From Ashinkailepas kermadecensis (taxonomy: Eukaryota > Arthropoda > Thecostraca > Neolepadidae), in assembly GCA_034440615.1 (NCBI GenBank), contig JAOTOM010005149.1, forward strand, positions 987,001 to 1,051,000: 64,000 bases of DNA, written 5' to 3'. Below are positions 1-10,470 of the stretch, piece after piece. Both the position numbers and the translations under genes were made by a program. Position 1 is the first letter of the stretch. Each line of letters begins with the position of its first letter. The notes below the pieces were generated by a model, which saw only the letters and a program-made list of their open reading frames with translations, searched no databases and was not told the DNA's origin.

Positions 1-136
1 ACCCGGATGCTATGGGGTCTATAGGGAGCTTCAGTTAGCGATAGAAACGGACCTCTCCCCCTACACCCCGCCCCACGCCCCGCACTGCGCGTGTCAGGGC
101 TCCACTCACGCACACCATGCGGCGCTCTTATGGCAG
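1..136. other. Left edge of window, no gene seen
   Basis: Ordinary sequence running into the first minisatellite; nothing recognised. Confidence 0.4.
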
Positions 137-349
137 CACCCACCAGTGTCACACTGGATGCGCACTCCCACCAGTGTCGCACTGGATGCGCACTCCCACC
201 AGTGTCGCACTGGCCCCACGCCCCCACTGAGCGTCGTCATGGCTCCACCCACACACCAGTGTGCACTGGACGCTCCTATCCTCCCACCAGTGTCCACACT
301 ACCCCACCAGTATCGGACTGGACGCACCCACACACCAGTGTCGCACTGG

Positions 350-424
<75 letters not shown>

Positions 425-684
425 AGTGTCGTACTGGACACACCCACCCACCCACCCACCCACCAGTGTCGCACTGGACTCACCCAACCACTAGTGTCGC
501 ACTGGACGCACCCACCCACCAGTCTCGCACTGTACACATACACCCAACAGTGTCGGACTGGACGCACCCACCCACCAGTGTCGCACTTGACACACGCACC
601 CACTAGTGTCGCACTGGACGCACACACACCAGTGGCGCACTGGACGCACCCACCCACCAGTGTCGCACTGGACGCACACAGCCC
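137..684. repeat. 28-bp hairpin minisatellite, about sixteen copies
   Basis: Each unit carries CCAGTGTCGCACTGG or a one- to two-base variant, an inverted repeat of 6-bp arms around a 3-nt loop, followed by ACGCACCCACC. A (CA)n tract interrupts the array. Open frames over this region on both strands are repeat artefacts. Confidence 0.95.
353..422. repeat. (CA)35 microsatellite
   Basis: An uninterrupted 70-bp CA run that appears to have expanded from the ACGCACACAC linker of the surrounding hairpin minisatellite. Confidence 0.99.
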
Positions 685-1590
685 ATACTTCGTGAGTGTT
701 GAGCTCTCGCAGTGATGTGATGGGATACGGAAAAGTCGGCGTCAAATTCGGCACCGGTCACGCTCTATTGTGCCAGACACGAAACATGCACGGTCAGCGT
801 GTTTAATGATAGAGATGGTTTTCACGATCCCTGATTCGGACATGTTTTTAGTGGGAGATTGGTCAGTACGCAGTCAATTCCTCTGTGTCGTAAATACCTG
901 ATCATGATTACCCTCTCGGCAACCATACTGCCCACCGTTTGTTGCATCAGGGAGCACATGATTCCCATTTTCGAAAATGCTTACGTATGTTGCTGACAAT
1001 TTTGTACACCGAGGCCGTAATAATGAAAGAGCATTCCCAATGAAAATGTACTGTTATCTCAATGCATGTGGTGGTTCCAGGACTATATGATCGGTATATG
1101 GGAAGCTTGTTTGGATCCACCGATCCACCCAGAATCTAGCTGCACCCAGAATGCAACCGAGCTATGGACACACGAAACAAGCAACATTACTGCGCCTTCC
1201 ACGACGCTGATAAATGCATGCTCTCCACGGGCGGAAGCGGCCAGGGCGCAGGTCGAGACGAAACAAAAGAAGCCACATGTTCCGGCCGAGTCGGTCCGGC
1301 AGTGTCGCCACGGCACGTGCCGTTGTGATGGCGCCGTTGGCCGGCCTATCTCGCCGTGTATCGGCGCGGCCGCGGCACAAAGCGGCGGCGGCGGCGGCGG
1401 CGGCGGCCATTGTGGGCCGCGTTTTGCGTGTGTCGGCCGGCGCCGGCGGGTGTTGACGCCGCACGGCACCGGGCCGACTCGAGCGGCGTGTGACGCATCA
1501 CGCCAACATCTCGGCTGTCATCTCAGGCATGCACGCGCGGCTGGCGCGGCTGGCGCGGCTGGCGTGGCCGCAGCTGCACCGGTCCGGTGC
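685..1590. other. Non-repetitive stretch with a (GGC)n tract
   Basis: AT-balanced to about 1200, then CpG-rich. 1383-1407 is a (CGG)n run. 1539-1565 repeats GGCGCGGCT three times. No recognisable coding region. Confidence 0.5.
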
Positions 1591-2098
1591 GGCCGGGCAC
1601 CGTCACTGGCAGCGAGACCCGGCACACCGAGCCACTGCTACTGCTCAGGAGAAGCTGCCAGAGCCTGGCACCAGAGGTGAAACTGGCACCACGGCCGGGC
1701 ACCGTCACTGGCAGCGAGACCCGGCACACCGAGCCACTGCTACTGCTCAGGAGAAGCTGCCAGAGCCTGGCACCACAGGTGAAACTGGCACCACGGCCGG
1801 GCACCGTCACTGGCAGCGAGACCCGGCACACCGAGCCACTGCTACTGCTCAGGAGAAGCTGCCAGAGCCTGGCACCACAGGTGAAACTGGCACCACGGCC
1901 GGGCACCGTCACTGGCAGCGAGACCCGGCACACCGAGCCACTGCTACTGCTCAGGAGAAGCTGCCAGAGCCTGGCACCACAGGTGAAACTGGCACCACGG
2001 CCGGGCACCGTCACTGGCAGCGAGACCCGGCACACCGAGCCACTGCTACTGCTCAGGAGAAGCTGCCAGAGACTGGCACCACAGGTGAAACGAGAAGC
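1591..2098. repeat. 102-bp tandem repeat, five copies
   Basis: GGCCGGGCACCGTCACTGGC starts copies at 1591, 1693, 1795, 1897 and 1999. The copies differ at only a few positions. 102 is a multiple of three, so frames stay open on both strands, with 34-residue peptide periods. The plus frame 1490-2230 and minus frame 1523-2113 are equally open, which argues against either being a protein. Confidence 0.97.
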
Positions 2099-2129
2099 CG
2101 AGTCTACATCCACAGAAGAGGCCGACTGA

Positions 2130-2225
2130 AATGCGGAAGAATGCGGAAGAAAGCATACATGCCTTTATATGTTGCATTTATATGCATATATGCATATATG
2201 CCTTCATATGCATATAAGTACAACT
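2130..2225. repeat. ATGCATAT-type low-complexity tract
   Basis: GCATATATGCATATATGCC and related words follow two copies of AATGCGGAAG. Palindromic ATATGCATAT units occur. Confidence 0.8.
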
Positions 2226-2287
2226 GGTAGAATGTGACTTCCAAGCGCTTTTATCGTGCTAAATGGGAGGACATATGGGGGGGGGGG

Positions 2288-2454
2288 ATTGGGCGCGGTA
2301 GCTCAGTTGGTAGAGCATCGGACTCTTGATCGAAAGATCGTGGGTTCGAATCTCACAACCGACGGAATTTACCGAGTCCACCCGCGACCAATCGGCGTGA
2401 GAGGTTGGCGACGCTATATAACCTAGCGGTTGAATGCGTCGTAAAAGAACCCAA
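2288..2454 (+). mobile_element. tRNA-derived SINE, copy A
   Basis: The head resembles a tRNA: GTAGCTCAGTTGGTAGAGC is a B-arm/A-box-like D region, CTCTTGA sits in an anticodon-loop position and GGGTTCGAATC is the B box. The acceptor and anticodon stems pair poorly, so it is not a working tRNA gene. The body contains CCAATCGGCGTGAGAGGTTG then GCGACGCTATATA and a tail GCGTCGTAAAAGAACCC, all shared with the copy at 31941-32101. GGGAGGACATATGGGGG before it and GGGAGGAAATAGGGGG after it form an imperfect target-site duplication. Confidence 0.85.
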
Positions 2455-3283
2455 GGGAGGAAATAGGGGGTGGGACAAACGAAGGCTCAAGGGGAACAAT
2501 TCGCATGATTCAATTCGGGAACAAAACGGAGATGTGCTTGCTCGCCCATGAGACCAGTTGAACTTAGGCTGGGCACTATCACAGAGACGACAGCCACATT
2601 GGCCGGCGCTGCGAATATCCTAGCCGAACCGAATCCGCAGAGGCTCTTCTAGACGCCACCGAGCCCACTGTGACCGGCTGAGGCTCGAGGCACCCACTGG
2701 AACCGGCGACACTCGCCGAGCCACGAGTCACCGCTCGGCGGCGAACAGGTGAGGGTAAACACGCCTGTTTTGCTGATTATCTCGTCACCTATCGGCGCGG
2801 CGCGCAACGTTGGGCGGGCACGACCGGCGCCGACGCACGCTCCAGCGGCCACGAGCCGGCTCACGTAGCGGCCGCGGCCCGGCCAAATCCAGGCACTGAC
2901 AGTCAAATTGCGCCGCTCTGCAAATTGCGCCAATCACGCGCAATTTGGCGGCGTGCTTGACAATGCCGCTCGTGGCACGGAGACGGCGGCCGTCGGCGGG
3001 ACGTCGGCGGCCGCCGTCGCCGCTGGAGATGCAGTCGACGCTGTCGGTCGGCCGGCCGGCAGCCGACGCGCGCGGGAGCACGGCCTGGCGCCGGCCCGGC
3101 AACAGATGGCGGCGTGTCCCACGCCGGTGACGACTCGCCCACTCGGCCTCGGGACACACTAATGCCGGCCGTGGGACCTGCGCTCACGGATCCGGGGCAC
3201 TGATTCAAAGCAGCGACACCCGGTGTTGACTCACGGCACTGACTCAGAGCAATTTCAGCGGACTGGCACTGGTGAAAGCTTCT
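2455..3283. other. SINE flank then CpG-rich sequence, no gene seen
   Basis: From 2640 to 3180 the sequence is CpG-rich and open in several frames on both strands without a recognisable domain. Confidence 0.45.
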
Positions 3284-3375
3284 AGGAATTGTTCATGTCG
3301 CCAGGTTTTGTTACAGGAATTGTTCATGTCGCCAAGCTAGGTAACAGGAATTGTTGATGTCACCAAGCTGGGTTA
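3284..3375. repeat. 31-bp tandem repeat, three copies
   Basis: AGGAATTGTTCATGTCGCCA starts at 3284, 3315 and 3346. Confidence 0.95.
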
Positions 3376-4599
3376 ACGCCACTTCTGCAATATGTCGCTA
3401 CAGGTTAGCCTTCTCACGTTTCGTCAATTGGCGGCTTTTTGTAGTTCACACTTAATGGTTCTAACATCACCAATCTTGGACCCATTCCTTCCACGAGATC
3501 TGGGCATTGTCCATAGGTCTTGAAGGGGTCGGGAGATGATTAATCAAACTAAGAATATTGGGTCCAGAGAATGTTTTATTTTCCGGTGTTTGTGATCAAT
3601 GCCTGCTGGCAGTTATCGAGCCCGGAATGGAGCGGGTGTCCACAACTGACAGCGGGGCGGGGCTCCGAGCACGGTCTATAGAGGCCCGGAAATGGCTTTG
3701 AAGTACCAGTGGTGGCTGAAGAAACTCGGGCGTGCTAAAATGACGCTGCTGATGACTAGATAATCCTGCATAAGGATCAATGCCTGTGGTGATAGCTGAC
3801 TTCTGGTAATAAGAAGAGTACCCCGGGTAGAGGTCAAGAAGTTGCTTGTCAAGAAGAGCCGAATAATCTTCGTGGGACCACAAGTAGATGAAACATGCGG
3901 ATGGGGAGGGGAGCATGTAGAGGTTTTTGGAGCAGCTGGGGTCTGGAACCAGTTAGCGGATTAGCAGACAGTTTGAGAAACGTCAACAAGGATTGTGTAA
4001 TGCATTGGAAATTATTACAATTGTCATAAGTAATCGCTTTCCCAACACTGTTGGGGTTTTCCACACAAGTAATCATGCACGTTCTGTGGTGACTATATGG
4101 CTATGTCCGGAATGTCAACATGCCAGTGTTACTTCGGCTGAAGTTCCCAACCCAACCCATCCTCCTCCAAAGTCTGCTTAGAACATGGTCATCGATATCA
4201 TGGACGTTAAATCTCTGCAGTGCACAAAATAGGCCGGCAGTGGTGCTTCCAATTTGGATGGCAGGACTTTCCATTAAACTCGGGTTACGCTCAGGCAACC
4301 CTGCTAAGTTTCACCATCTAGGAATTAATGACTGCCGGCGACCTAACTGGCCTGCGATGCCTTCCGATTCCTAAGGATCAAGTTGAACTTACACCAGGTT
4401 TACCGTGCTTGAGCACTACCAAATTCTGGAAACCAGGAACTAGCAATGTTTTCAATGCCATTTCCTGGACAACGACATCGTTTCGGATACAAATGGGTGG
4501 AGGGTCATGCAGGACCTCGGGCGCCCCCCGAGAGGGAGTAGTACCTAGCGCACCCAATGGGGAATTGAACAGTAACTCGAACTCACACAGGAAGGAAGA
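3376..4599. other. Ordinary sequence, no gene recognised
   Basis: Short open frames only. The minus frame at 3596-3916 (106 codons) has no domain I recognise. Confidence 0.4.
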
Positions 4600-4905
4600 A
4601 GCTCGCGATAGTCTCATGGAGGGTGGGATGGACAGGATATAGGAACCCCTGGGAAGGAACGACAATGCCTCAGCAACTCCCAGAGGGAGGGACGGACAGA
4701 ACCTCAGACACCCATGAGAAGGAGCAAGACCTCGGAGTCTCCTGAAGGGAGGGACAGACAGGATCTCGGACACCCCTGGAAAAGAACGAGACTGCGGCAC
4801 CTCCTATGGTGGGGGGGGGGGACGAGCAGGATCTCAGACTCCCTTGAGATAAAACAAAATTAGCATCTTTTGGAAGGAGTGATGGACAGGACCGGGTCGT
4901 CCGCA
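4600..4905. repeat. Degenerate minisatellite, about 62-bp unit, five copies
   Basis: GGAGGGACGGACAGGATCTC-like cores recur near 4621, 4685, 4746, 4809 and 4873, with CACCCCTGGAAAGGAACGA between them. A G-run (4809-4820) interrupts one unit. Confidence 0.8.
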
Positions 4906-5953
4906 TCCTGACCTCGGTGCGGAAGGCACGACCGCGGACGCGACCCCAAGGTAGGATCGAACCGGACCTGGAACACCAGCGAGGCGATGACAGGACCTCA
5001 GACGCCCTGGAGGGAGCGCCGCGCAGGGCCTCCGACACCGAGCCGGGCGGACAGCCGGCGGAGCACTCTCAATACGTCCTGCAGGCCGGCCGGCCGGCAG
5101 CATCTGTCCATTCTGACGCATTGTGTCGCGATAAAAGAACCCTTTTAACCGCGTCGCTGGCCGGGCGGCGGCCCGGAGGCGGCCGTCAATGGCGCCAGAC
5201 CAGCGCCGGTGTAGGGTTTCCGGCCCGGCCCGACCTCAGCGCGCCGCGCGTGAATCTGATTTCGCGCTGGCCAGCAGCACCGCGCCGGGCCGTCGCGCCG
5301 GCCGGTGCGGCTGCGGGATTGGCGAGCCGGTGCCCCCGAGCTTCGCCCGTGCCGCAGGACCACGTCGGCCGGCAGTCACATCTTGTTCGGAGGTGCTAAG
5401 CCGGTTTGGAGTGGAGTCGATCGTTCAGCGTGCAAAGCCACTGGCTAAGATAAAATGAATTCAAATCGGCGAAGTTTTCGCCCAAATCTGTGTCTCACCC
5501 ATCATTTCGTCCGTTTGTATGCCAAAAGTTAGACATGGTATCTTATTGAGAATGAGTGTAGGAACAAGACAGTTAGGAAGGGGGTAGCGCACGAAGCAAC
5601 TGTACTCAGCTTTGGATAATCTTAGCATTCAACTGAACTAAATAACTAACATTGAATATATGTATGCTGGATGAAGGGTAACGACATTTATTTTTCCATC
5701 GCCCCCAGCTTTGAGGACGTTTCTGGGCCTCTGCCTTTTATGGACTGGTCAGTAAATCCACGTACCGTGGTATGTACCATGGTAATGTATTTTGAGTAGC
5801 TGGTGATGCTGAGGCTGCTCTGTGGGTGCTGGCTGGTAATGCCGTGAAACCAGTTCAAGACTCGTTCAAATGATATCTTGTGGAATTTCAAGGATCCAGC
5901 GTAATTATTATAGACGTTGGATATAGTACTTATCTAGTATATAGTATAGCATA

Positions 5954-5955
<2 letters not shown>
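4906..5955. other. CpG-rich block then AT-rich flank, no gene seen
   Basis: 4.9-5.4 kb is CpG-rich with GGCCGGCCGGCC words; 5.4-5.95 kb is AT-rich. No recognisable coding feature. Confidence 0.45.

Positions 5956-6008
<53 letters not shown>
5956..6008. repeat. (TA)n microsatellite
   Basis: About 53 bp of alternating T and A. Confidence 0.98.
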
Positions 6009-6014
<6 letters not shown>

Positions 6015-6406
6015 TACACTGTAAGTCAAGCGGTTAAATTATTGGTTGAAACTTAGGAAAGCGCGAGTGACCCAGATCATGGCGTAGGAAATGGGGTGGC
6101 AGGAATATCTGCCACACTTTTCGAGATGAGGCCAACAGTGGCATGTGACTCCTTCCGAACCGTTCTGTAAAGTAGAGCAATAATTGTTGAGATCAAGGAG
6201 AGTGACGCGACGCTCCGATCAATTTCGATAAAGTTACCATACTCAAAGAAAGAAGCCCGGAGAAGCGGACCCTGGGCCCCCAAATGAGTGGTGGTCACAG
6301 CTCAGTTAATGGGTAAAGCATAATGTTCAGAGCGCACACCTTCGCTCCCCGCTCAACAACTCTTGTGGGGTATAGGTGATGTCGATGAGATATGGACATG
6401 CTCTCA

Positions 6407-6407
<1 letters not shown>

Positions 6408-6448
<41 letters not shown>
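6408..6448. repeat. (CA)n microsatellite
   Basis: An uninterrupted 41-bp CA run. Confidence 0.98.
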
Positions 6449-6452
<4 letters not shown>

Positions 6453-6838
6453 TCATATACCCATGCGCCGATTACCAAGTGCCCACTTTGTTCCCCTAGG
6501 TCTACAGATTCCTCAGACTTATTTCGGCAAGGCGTAGGTATTTCGCAGACGGTTGATGTAAATGTAGAGCATTATTATTAAGAAGTGCATGCCCAGTAAT
6601 ATTTAGAGGCGTCGCATTGTGAATAGTTAAAAAACTGGAAGCCAGAATTCGTGTATTCTGCTTTAAAACTGGCCTCTTCGTGATGCAAAATATAAGCATT
6701 TCACATGACTAAAGCTGAACATCAGTATACGCATACGTGAAATGCTGTGACGTGGGGAGGCTGATCATACGTGGCAATTTGACCATTCCTGATGAATGCA
6801 CTCCAGTCATTCAATTGAGGCGTCGTTCATCGTTGCGG

Positions 6839-6865
6839 CTTCTAAAGTAGCGGCTACTTTAGAAG
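6839..6865. repeat. Perfect 27-bp palindrome
   Basis: CTTCTAAAGTAGC, one G, then GCTACTTTAGAAG: two 13-bp arms with a single central base and no mismatch. Confidence 0.97.
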
Positions 6866-7225
6866 GAAACTTTAAATTGACTAGCTATTCAAAGCGTAGC
6901 CTTGGCAGTCACATAAATATTCCAACTTAACAACTCCAACATTCAATCGCTTCAGGTGACTTTAGTGTTATTGCAAATGAGTGAGCGGGCCGTTTAAATC
7001 ATCTGGCGATGCATTATGATTCAATTTACACCTTTGTATGATAGAAATGCAATGTAAGTTGTATTATGAGCACGTTTGTAAGATCTGCTCGTTCTTTCGC
7101 TACAGTGTAAATGAAAACGGCAATTTGTAGCGAGCCGAAGTGAGCAGCGGAGCTTGGAGGTGTTCTTGAGACAGCTTTCAGAGTTGGTGAGTAAATTCAC
7201 GCTGACATTGTCACCAGACACGAGA

Positions 7226-7436
7226 TGAGTCACGCCGAAATATTATTGGAGTCACGAGTCCGGAGGTTAGTCACGCCGACATATTGGTGCCGCGAGCCAG
7301 GAGGTGGAGTCACATCGACATATGTGTGTGACGAGTCAGGAAGTGCGCCACGCCGACATATTGGTGCCGCGAGTCAGGAGGTGGAGTCACATCGACATAT
7401 GTGTGTCACGGGTCAGGAGGTGAGCCACGCCGACGG
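7226..7436. repeat. Tandem repeat, about 38-bp unit with 77-bp higher-order period
   Basis: CACGCCGACATATTGGTGCC (7272, 7349) alternates with CACATCGACATATGTGTGTG (7311, 7388), each followed by GAGTCAGGAGGTG. Confidence 0.92.
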
Positions 7437-7623
7437 CTCTACCAGTGTGCAGAAGGCTGACAGCAAGTCCGTGCTGACAGCAAGTCTGGAATTGAATCCC
7501 GAATTTACTCAAGTTCAGATTGGTTTACGATGCAATTAAGTACTAGAAGCCACACATAAGTTTGAAAAGTTTAGCTCGTCATCTGTTTCACTAGGATAGC
7601 TATGGTTTGTCTACAATAGCAGG

Positions 7624-7821
7624 CAGAGCCGCAGTCAGGGGAGGTTCGCGGGCCCGCCTACACTTCACAAAATAAATTAACACCGGTTCAAACAAGACAT
7701 TTTGTTTTGCACCACGCCCTACCGAAAATATTCCGCGTGTGAAGCGCGCCGAAGGCGGTCTCCATAGGATCATGTAATTTTTTGGTCTGGCCCCCTTAAG
7801 AAAATCCTGGCTGCTCCCCTG
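7624..7821 (-). mobile_element. Short non-autonomous hAT-type element (MITE), 198 bp
   Basis: The ends read CAGAGCCGCAGTCAGG and, on the other strand, CAGGGGAGCAGCCAGG, matching at 12 of 16 positions and starting with the CAG typical of hAT termini. They are flanked by ATAGCAGG (7616-7623) and ATAGCAGA (7822-7829), an 8-bp target-site duplication with one mismatch, the hAT length. It has no transposase. The strand is arbitrary. Confidence 0.7.
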
Positions 7822-7829
7822 ATAGCAGA

Positions 7830-9819
7830 CAAAGCAGTTGACATGCATACCTACTACCCTATGTTTGACGGAAAACTCAGTGAGTGGTTAGCCGATAAAA
7901 TAAATCACATTAAAGAAGTTGAACAACTAGGACAATCTCATTTCCTGTTCACACGCGCCTGTTGCGAATTGCCAAATAATTGTTGGAAATGTCCCAATTG
8001 TGTTCTTTTGGTAAGTATCACGTCCGGACGCATTAGATGCATCGCAATTGGAAGCTAGGCAGCATATTACCAAAATACCTTTACAACTGGCAAGTATTTA
8101 AATACGATAGTTGATGCGTATCAAAGTGCACGGTACGTCTATCTTCTTTCTAGCCCCGATCGATTGGTTTGGTATTCTATTTTGAAGACGCTTGGACTGC
8201 AAATTATCTTATGGCACATCGGACATCTGAATAACTTTGTAGAAGTTCTATCCAGCATCGACCAATGAAATCATAACTTAACGCCCTCATCTATCTCATT
8301 TCAATGAAAACACGCATATGGTTTTCTCCTGCTTTGGATGGAGCTCTGTACTGTCTTCGTCTGTCGGGATAGCAGTTTGTCGAAGCCCCGGCTATGTTTG
8401 ACAGGTCTTGCTGGATGACTGTGTTTGATGACCTCTAATTGGCCATAAATTATTTAAGTAGTAGACAGTCGTATATTTCAAAAGTAGCCATGACACCTCA
8501 CCATCCTTCAAATGTTTCCGCCTTCTTTTGCGTTTTCAAGGTTATTTTATCGGAAATATAGTGATTTGGGGCTCGTGAGCTTGGTAGAACAACAAAGACG
8601 GCACAAATGTTTTTCTTCCTCTCTCAAAATATCTTCACATGCATTAACGTGTGCATTACCTGTGCTTTGTAGGAATTGGTGTTATTTTTATGCTGAAAAT
8701 TGTGAATCTGATTATGGGAGCGGTACTCATGGAGCCATGAGTATCACTCCCATAAACCCGTACCATTTGCAACATCACTCCCATAATCCCACTCCTGCAC
8801 ACAGCATAGTGCAAGTATCCATATTTACACCATGTTGTGCGGATGAGTGGGTTCTCGCGCATTGCCAAGCTAGAGAAGTTTTGCCGATTCCAACACAAAT
8901 CAATCGATTTGAACTAGGCAATTTCATACAAGTACTGCCTGTTCACATGCAACCTTTGACATCACAGGGCGTAAAAATCGCAGGGTTATCGAGCTCCAAG
9001 CTATGCTCGGAAATGAGGTATTCTAACTGATGCAAAACTAGCTTTCGTGCACCACCACATGAGGTGAAGAGGGCTGATTAAGTCAGATGGGTTATCAACC
9101 CCCATCAACTGGCAAGGTCGATACCGTTGCGGAGCTGGAGTGGAAGTATTGCCAAGCCCTACATCAGTTGCGGTCGGTGTGTTTTGTGGTGCGCCTGGGG
9201 AGTGACCATAGCAATACATGCCAACACCCCCGCCAGCTGTATGGGGCATACATAGTCGGCTGTCCGGTGGACGTTCATACTAATTTGCATCTGCATTGTT
9301 GCGTGGTAGGATTTAAAACAGGGCGTTATTCAGAACAGTTCCTTCGTCATTCATTAACACGCGTGATGTACGTTCATAACACATTTACAGAACGCTTGAC
9401 ATATGTCAACTGTTCTGAGCATATTGCTGAATTGCTTGTAGGCATGCTTTAAATTCACTTTGCATAGCTATACCTAGGGAATGATATATCCGGTGGACTG
9501 GTAATGCTCTGAACTTGCACCTGCTCCACCACATCGCTTAATCGCGCCTGAATACCGTCGCGGTGCATTTTAGATTTGCACACGGACCAGTGTCGGGTTA
9601 TATTCGCATCTGACCTGACCGGCAGCAGGAACTGTGGATGGAGAGGCAGCTGAAGCGTTCGTGGGTGCGGCAGCTGGAGTGATGCGGAGTGAGCAGCAAC
9701 CGAGTGGTATCCGGAGTAGCAAACGGAGTGATTGGTGGAATTGTAGTCAGAGTGAACCCCGGGCCGCCATATTGAGAGTCAGAGTTCCAGTCAGAGTGCA
9801 GGTAGTCTTAGCTAGGGTG
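7830..9819. other. AT-rich sequence with weak open frames
   Basis: Open frames of 71 (7843-8058), 172 (8512-9030) and 121 codons (9087-9452), all plus strand, show no family I recognise. The first ends its open part at TTTTG|GTAAGTATC, which would be an acceptable donor if it were an exon. The second crosses the hairpin at 8712-8755. None is called. Confidence 0.4.
8712..8755. repeat. 44-bp inverted repeat with a symmetric bulge
   Basis: TTATGGGAG-CGG-TACTCATGG-AG-CCATGAGTA-TCA-CTCCCATAA: two perfectly paired 9-bp blocks on each arm, separated by a 3-nt mismatch. Confidence 0.95.
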
Positions 9820-10470
9820 GAAGCGAACTGACCGTCAGAGTGCCAGTCATAGTGACTAATTGAGTGACTACCGTAGTGACACCTTGAGTGACTTCCGGGA
9901 TGAGTGTCGGTAGCATCGGAATTGATTGTCGGAGTGGCTGCAGGAATGGCAGTCAAAGTGACAGCTGGGGCTGACAGTCCGAGTGACTGCAGCAGTGACT
10001 GCATGAATGACAGCTGGGTGACAGTCGGAGTGACTGCAGGAATGACAGTTGAAGTGACATATGGGGCAACAGTCGGAATTACTGCAGGAATGACTGCAGG
10101 AGTAATCGCATGAGTGGCGGACAGAGTGACTGTCGGTATGACAGCCGGAAGGGCACTCAGTGGTGACAGTCTGAGTGAGTACCGGAGTGACAACTGGCAT
10201 GACGGTTGAAATGATAGCCGGAGTGGCAGTAGGAGTGACTGACGCAATTGGTGCACGAGTGACAGGTGGAGTGAGAGCCGCAGCTCTGACGGAATGACAG
10301 TCGCAGCTGCTAACGGAATGACAGTCGAAGTGGAAGCCAGGGTGATTGGTGGAGTGGCAGCCAGAGTGACTGCCGGAGTGACCGGCGGAGTAGCAGCCGG
10401 ATCGACCGCTGACGTGGCCGCCGGAGTGGCCGTCGGAGTGTCCGCCGGAGTGGCAGGTCAGTGATAGCCG
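9820..10470. repeat. 12-bp degenerate minisatellite, about 650 bp
   Basis: GAGTGACTGCAG and GAATGACAGTCG style 12-mers repeat about fifty times. Twelve is a multiple of three, so the minus strand reads as serine/histidine-rich SHSG/CHSD repeats over 221 codons. Period and degeneracy point to a minisatellite rather than a selected protein. Confidence 0.92.

Larger units (their letters stand above)
6009..7225. other. AT-rich sequence, no gene recognised
   Basis: Contains a (CA)n tract and a perfect hairpin listed separately. Short open frames have no known domain. Confidence 0.4.

Noticed and set aside
137..684. A CRISPR-like array
   Set aside because: Short hairpin units at about 28 bp without unique spacers, in a eukaryotic genome; it is a minisatellite.
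2293..2366. A tRNA-Lys(CTT)-like gene
   Set aside because: Acceptor and anticodon stems are mispaired and the sequence continues into a body shared with a second copy having a target-site duplication, so it is a SINE head.
8512..9030. 172-codon plus frame
   Set aside because: No recognisable domain; it crosses an inverted repeat, and one frame of this length is expected by chance in a window of this size.
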